Shown in pieces: positions 63,342-64,000 of a stretch of DNA of 64,000 nt; the first letter of the stretch is position 1; the number at the start of each line of letters is the position of its first letter. The notes under the pieces were generated by a model, which worked only from the letters and a program-made list of their open reading frames with translations, had not been told where the DNA came from and made no database searches. The DNA comes from Algoriphagus winogradskyi (lineage in GTDB: Bacteria; Bacteroidota; Bacteroidia; Cytophagales; Cyclobacteriaceae). The translations under genes and the position numbers were made by a program. The DNA is taken from NCBI RefSeq assembly GCF_900182815.1, contig NZ_FXUA01000005.1, positions 124,001-188,000 on the forward strand, given 5' to 3'.

Positions 63342-64000
63342 TTATAGCTTGAAATTCCTGACAATCCCCACACTCAATCTGCTCGAATGCATGATCTGGT
63401 TACCATTTAGGTTTTGGGAAATGGGATACTGGTATACTAAATTTAAAGTAGTTTGAATGATATTAAAATCCATTCCGATCTGCGCAAAAGCTACTTTTCC
63501 ACCTGTAAGATCCTGCTTTACATCATCCCATAGATCTTTTTGCGAAGCCTCATAATATACTCCTGCATTGGGAGCTAAAAGCACTTTTTCACTAGCCTGG
63601 AATTGATGGAAATATATCGCGTAAGCATTAAAACTGTTGCCTGCCTGATAGTCTTGAGCTCCCTCGGTACTGAATTGATAGCTTGCTCCCGCATTTACGC
63701 CTTGATTGTTTAGAAACCACTGATAATTTAATCGTGGTATAAATGCAAAAGCATTTTTCCCAGGCTGTATGATGGGGTCAAAGTAATCCTGGTTTTCATT
63801 ATCTGACCGAACCAAAGCCTGTCCTGTAGGTAAATTCATGGCAAATCCTGGGCGAATGGTATGTCTGGATTTTTGGTTGTAAACCATCCAAATGTAGTCG
63901 CCTGCCAAAGTCAAATCCCCCCATCCTTGAACAAACAAGGTAGTGTCGCGGCTAGGGTTAGGAAGGTCAAGGTAATTTTCATAGTACACCTTGTTGAATT
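63342..64000 (-). CDS. Outer-membrane beta-barrel protein, 5'-truncated
   Basis: The last 219 or so residues of a barrel protein; the frame runs to the window edge, so the start is outside. Alternating aromatic strands (LTLAGDYIWMVYNQ, AFIPRLNYQWFLNNQG, VYYEASQKDLW) and a final strand SVGIVRNFKL mark an outer-membrane barrel. It resembles proteins annotated as transporters of the MetA-pathway type. A GTG inside the frame is unlikely to be the start since homologous sequence continues upstream. Confidence 0.72.
   Translation of the reverse strand, partial: FNKVYYENYLDLPNPSRDTTLFVQGWGDLTLAGDYIWMVYNQKSRHTIRPGFAMNLPTGQALVRSDNENQDYFDPIIQPGKNAFAFIPRLNYQWFLNNQGVNAGASYQFSTEGAQDYQAGNSFNAYAIYFHQFQASEKVLLAPNAGVYYEASQKDLWDDVKQDLTGGKVAFAQIGMDFNIIQTTLNLVYQYPISQNLNGNQIMHSSRLSVGIVRNFKL

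Overview
The window looks like chromosomal DNA of a Bacteroidota bacterium of the class Cytophagia, most likely Cyclobacteriaceae (Algoriphagus-like; this placement is inference). Support comes from two SusC/SusD pairs, a giant adhesin with a type IX secretion type B sorting domain followed by PorP/SprF and OmpA partners, low-to-moderate GC, gene starts without obvious Shine-Dalgarno sequences, and many Bacteroidota-typical families (DUF3127, DUF6702, Wzi-like barrels, DUF5117/5118-type metalloproteases, ASPIC/UnbV lipoproteins). No rRNA, tRNA, CRISPR array, insertion sequence or prophage was seen.

Layout. 1-8663: a 5'-truncated susC with its susD on the plus strand, then a convergent second susD/susC pair on the minus strand; no carbohydrate-active enzyme lies beside them. 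9010-12534: a large FG-GAP/ASPIC lipoprotein. 12531-20387: housekeeping and exported genes (DUF6702, HupE/UreJ-like, M1 peptidase, NIPSNAP, M20 amidohydrolase, a 58-residue protein, an RluE-like pseudouridine synthase, MoxR ATPase). 20575-24798: a beta-helix lipoprotein and a TonB-dependent receptor separated by a strong hairpin. 24847-28946: DUF985 cupin, WecB epimerase, and a lipoprotein coupled to a Wzi-like barrel. 29055-36311: SlyD-like FKBP, transglutaminase-like protein, RlmH, fasciclin protein, small membrane proteins, a Fur regulator and a metzincin-type protease.

36419-40411 is the most interesting stretch: a flavin-dependent oxidoreductase, a UbiA prenyltransferase, a type III polyketide synthase with a full Cys-His-Asn triad and a methyltransferase. 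It resembles the Streptomyces srs phenolic-lipid pathway with a prenyltransferase added. It is followed by an MscS channel, a convincing bacterial iodotyrosine deiodinase homologue, an unknown lipoprotein with a small partner protein, a membrane-anchored MutS-like ATPase, purK-purE, a DUF3127 protein, an ECF sigma factor with an overlapping small gene, an esterase and an aldehyde dehydrogenase.

51640-63260 is a surface-adhesion module: a 2733-residue protein built of PKD, SprB-like, choice-of-anchor-A and about a dozen DUF11-type repeats, ending in a type B sorting domain, then PorP/SprF and a double-OmpA periplasmic protein. The repeats include a perfect 323-bp tandem duplication. The window closes in a truncated outer-membrane barrel gene.

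Twelve convergent gene pairs occur. Four interlock by exactly four bases through shared stop codons; most of the others have a hairpin between them.
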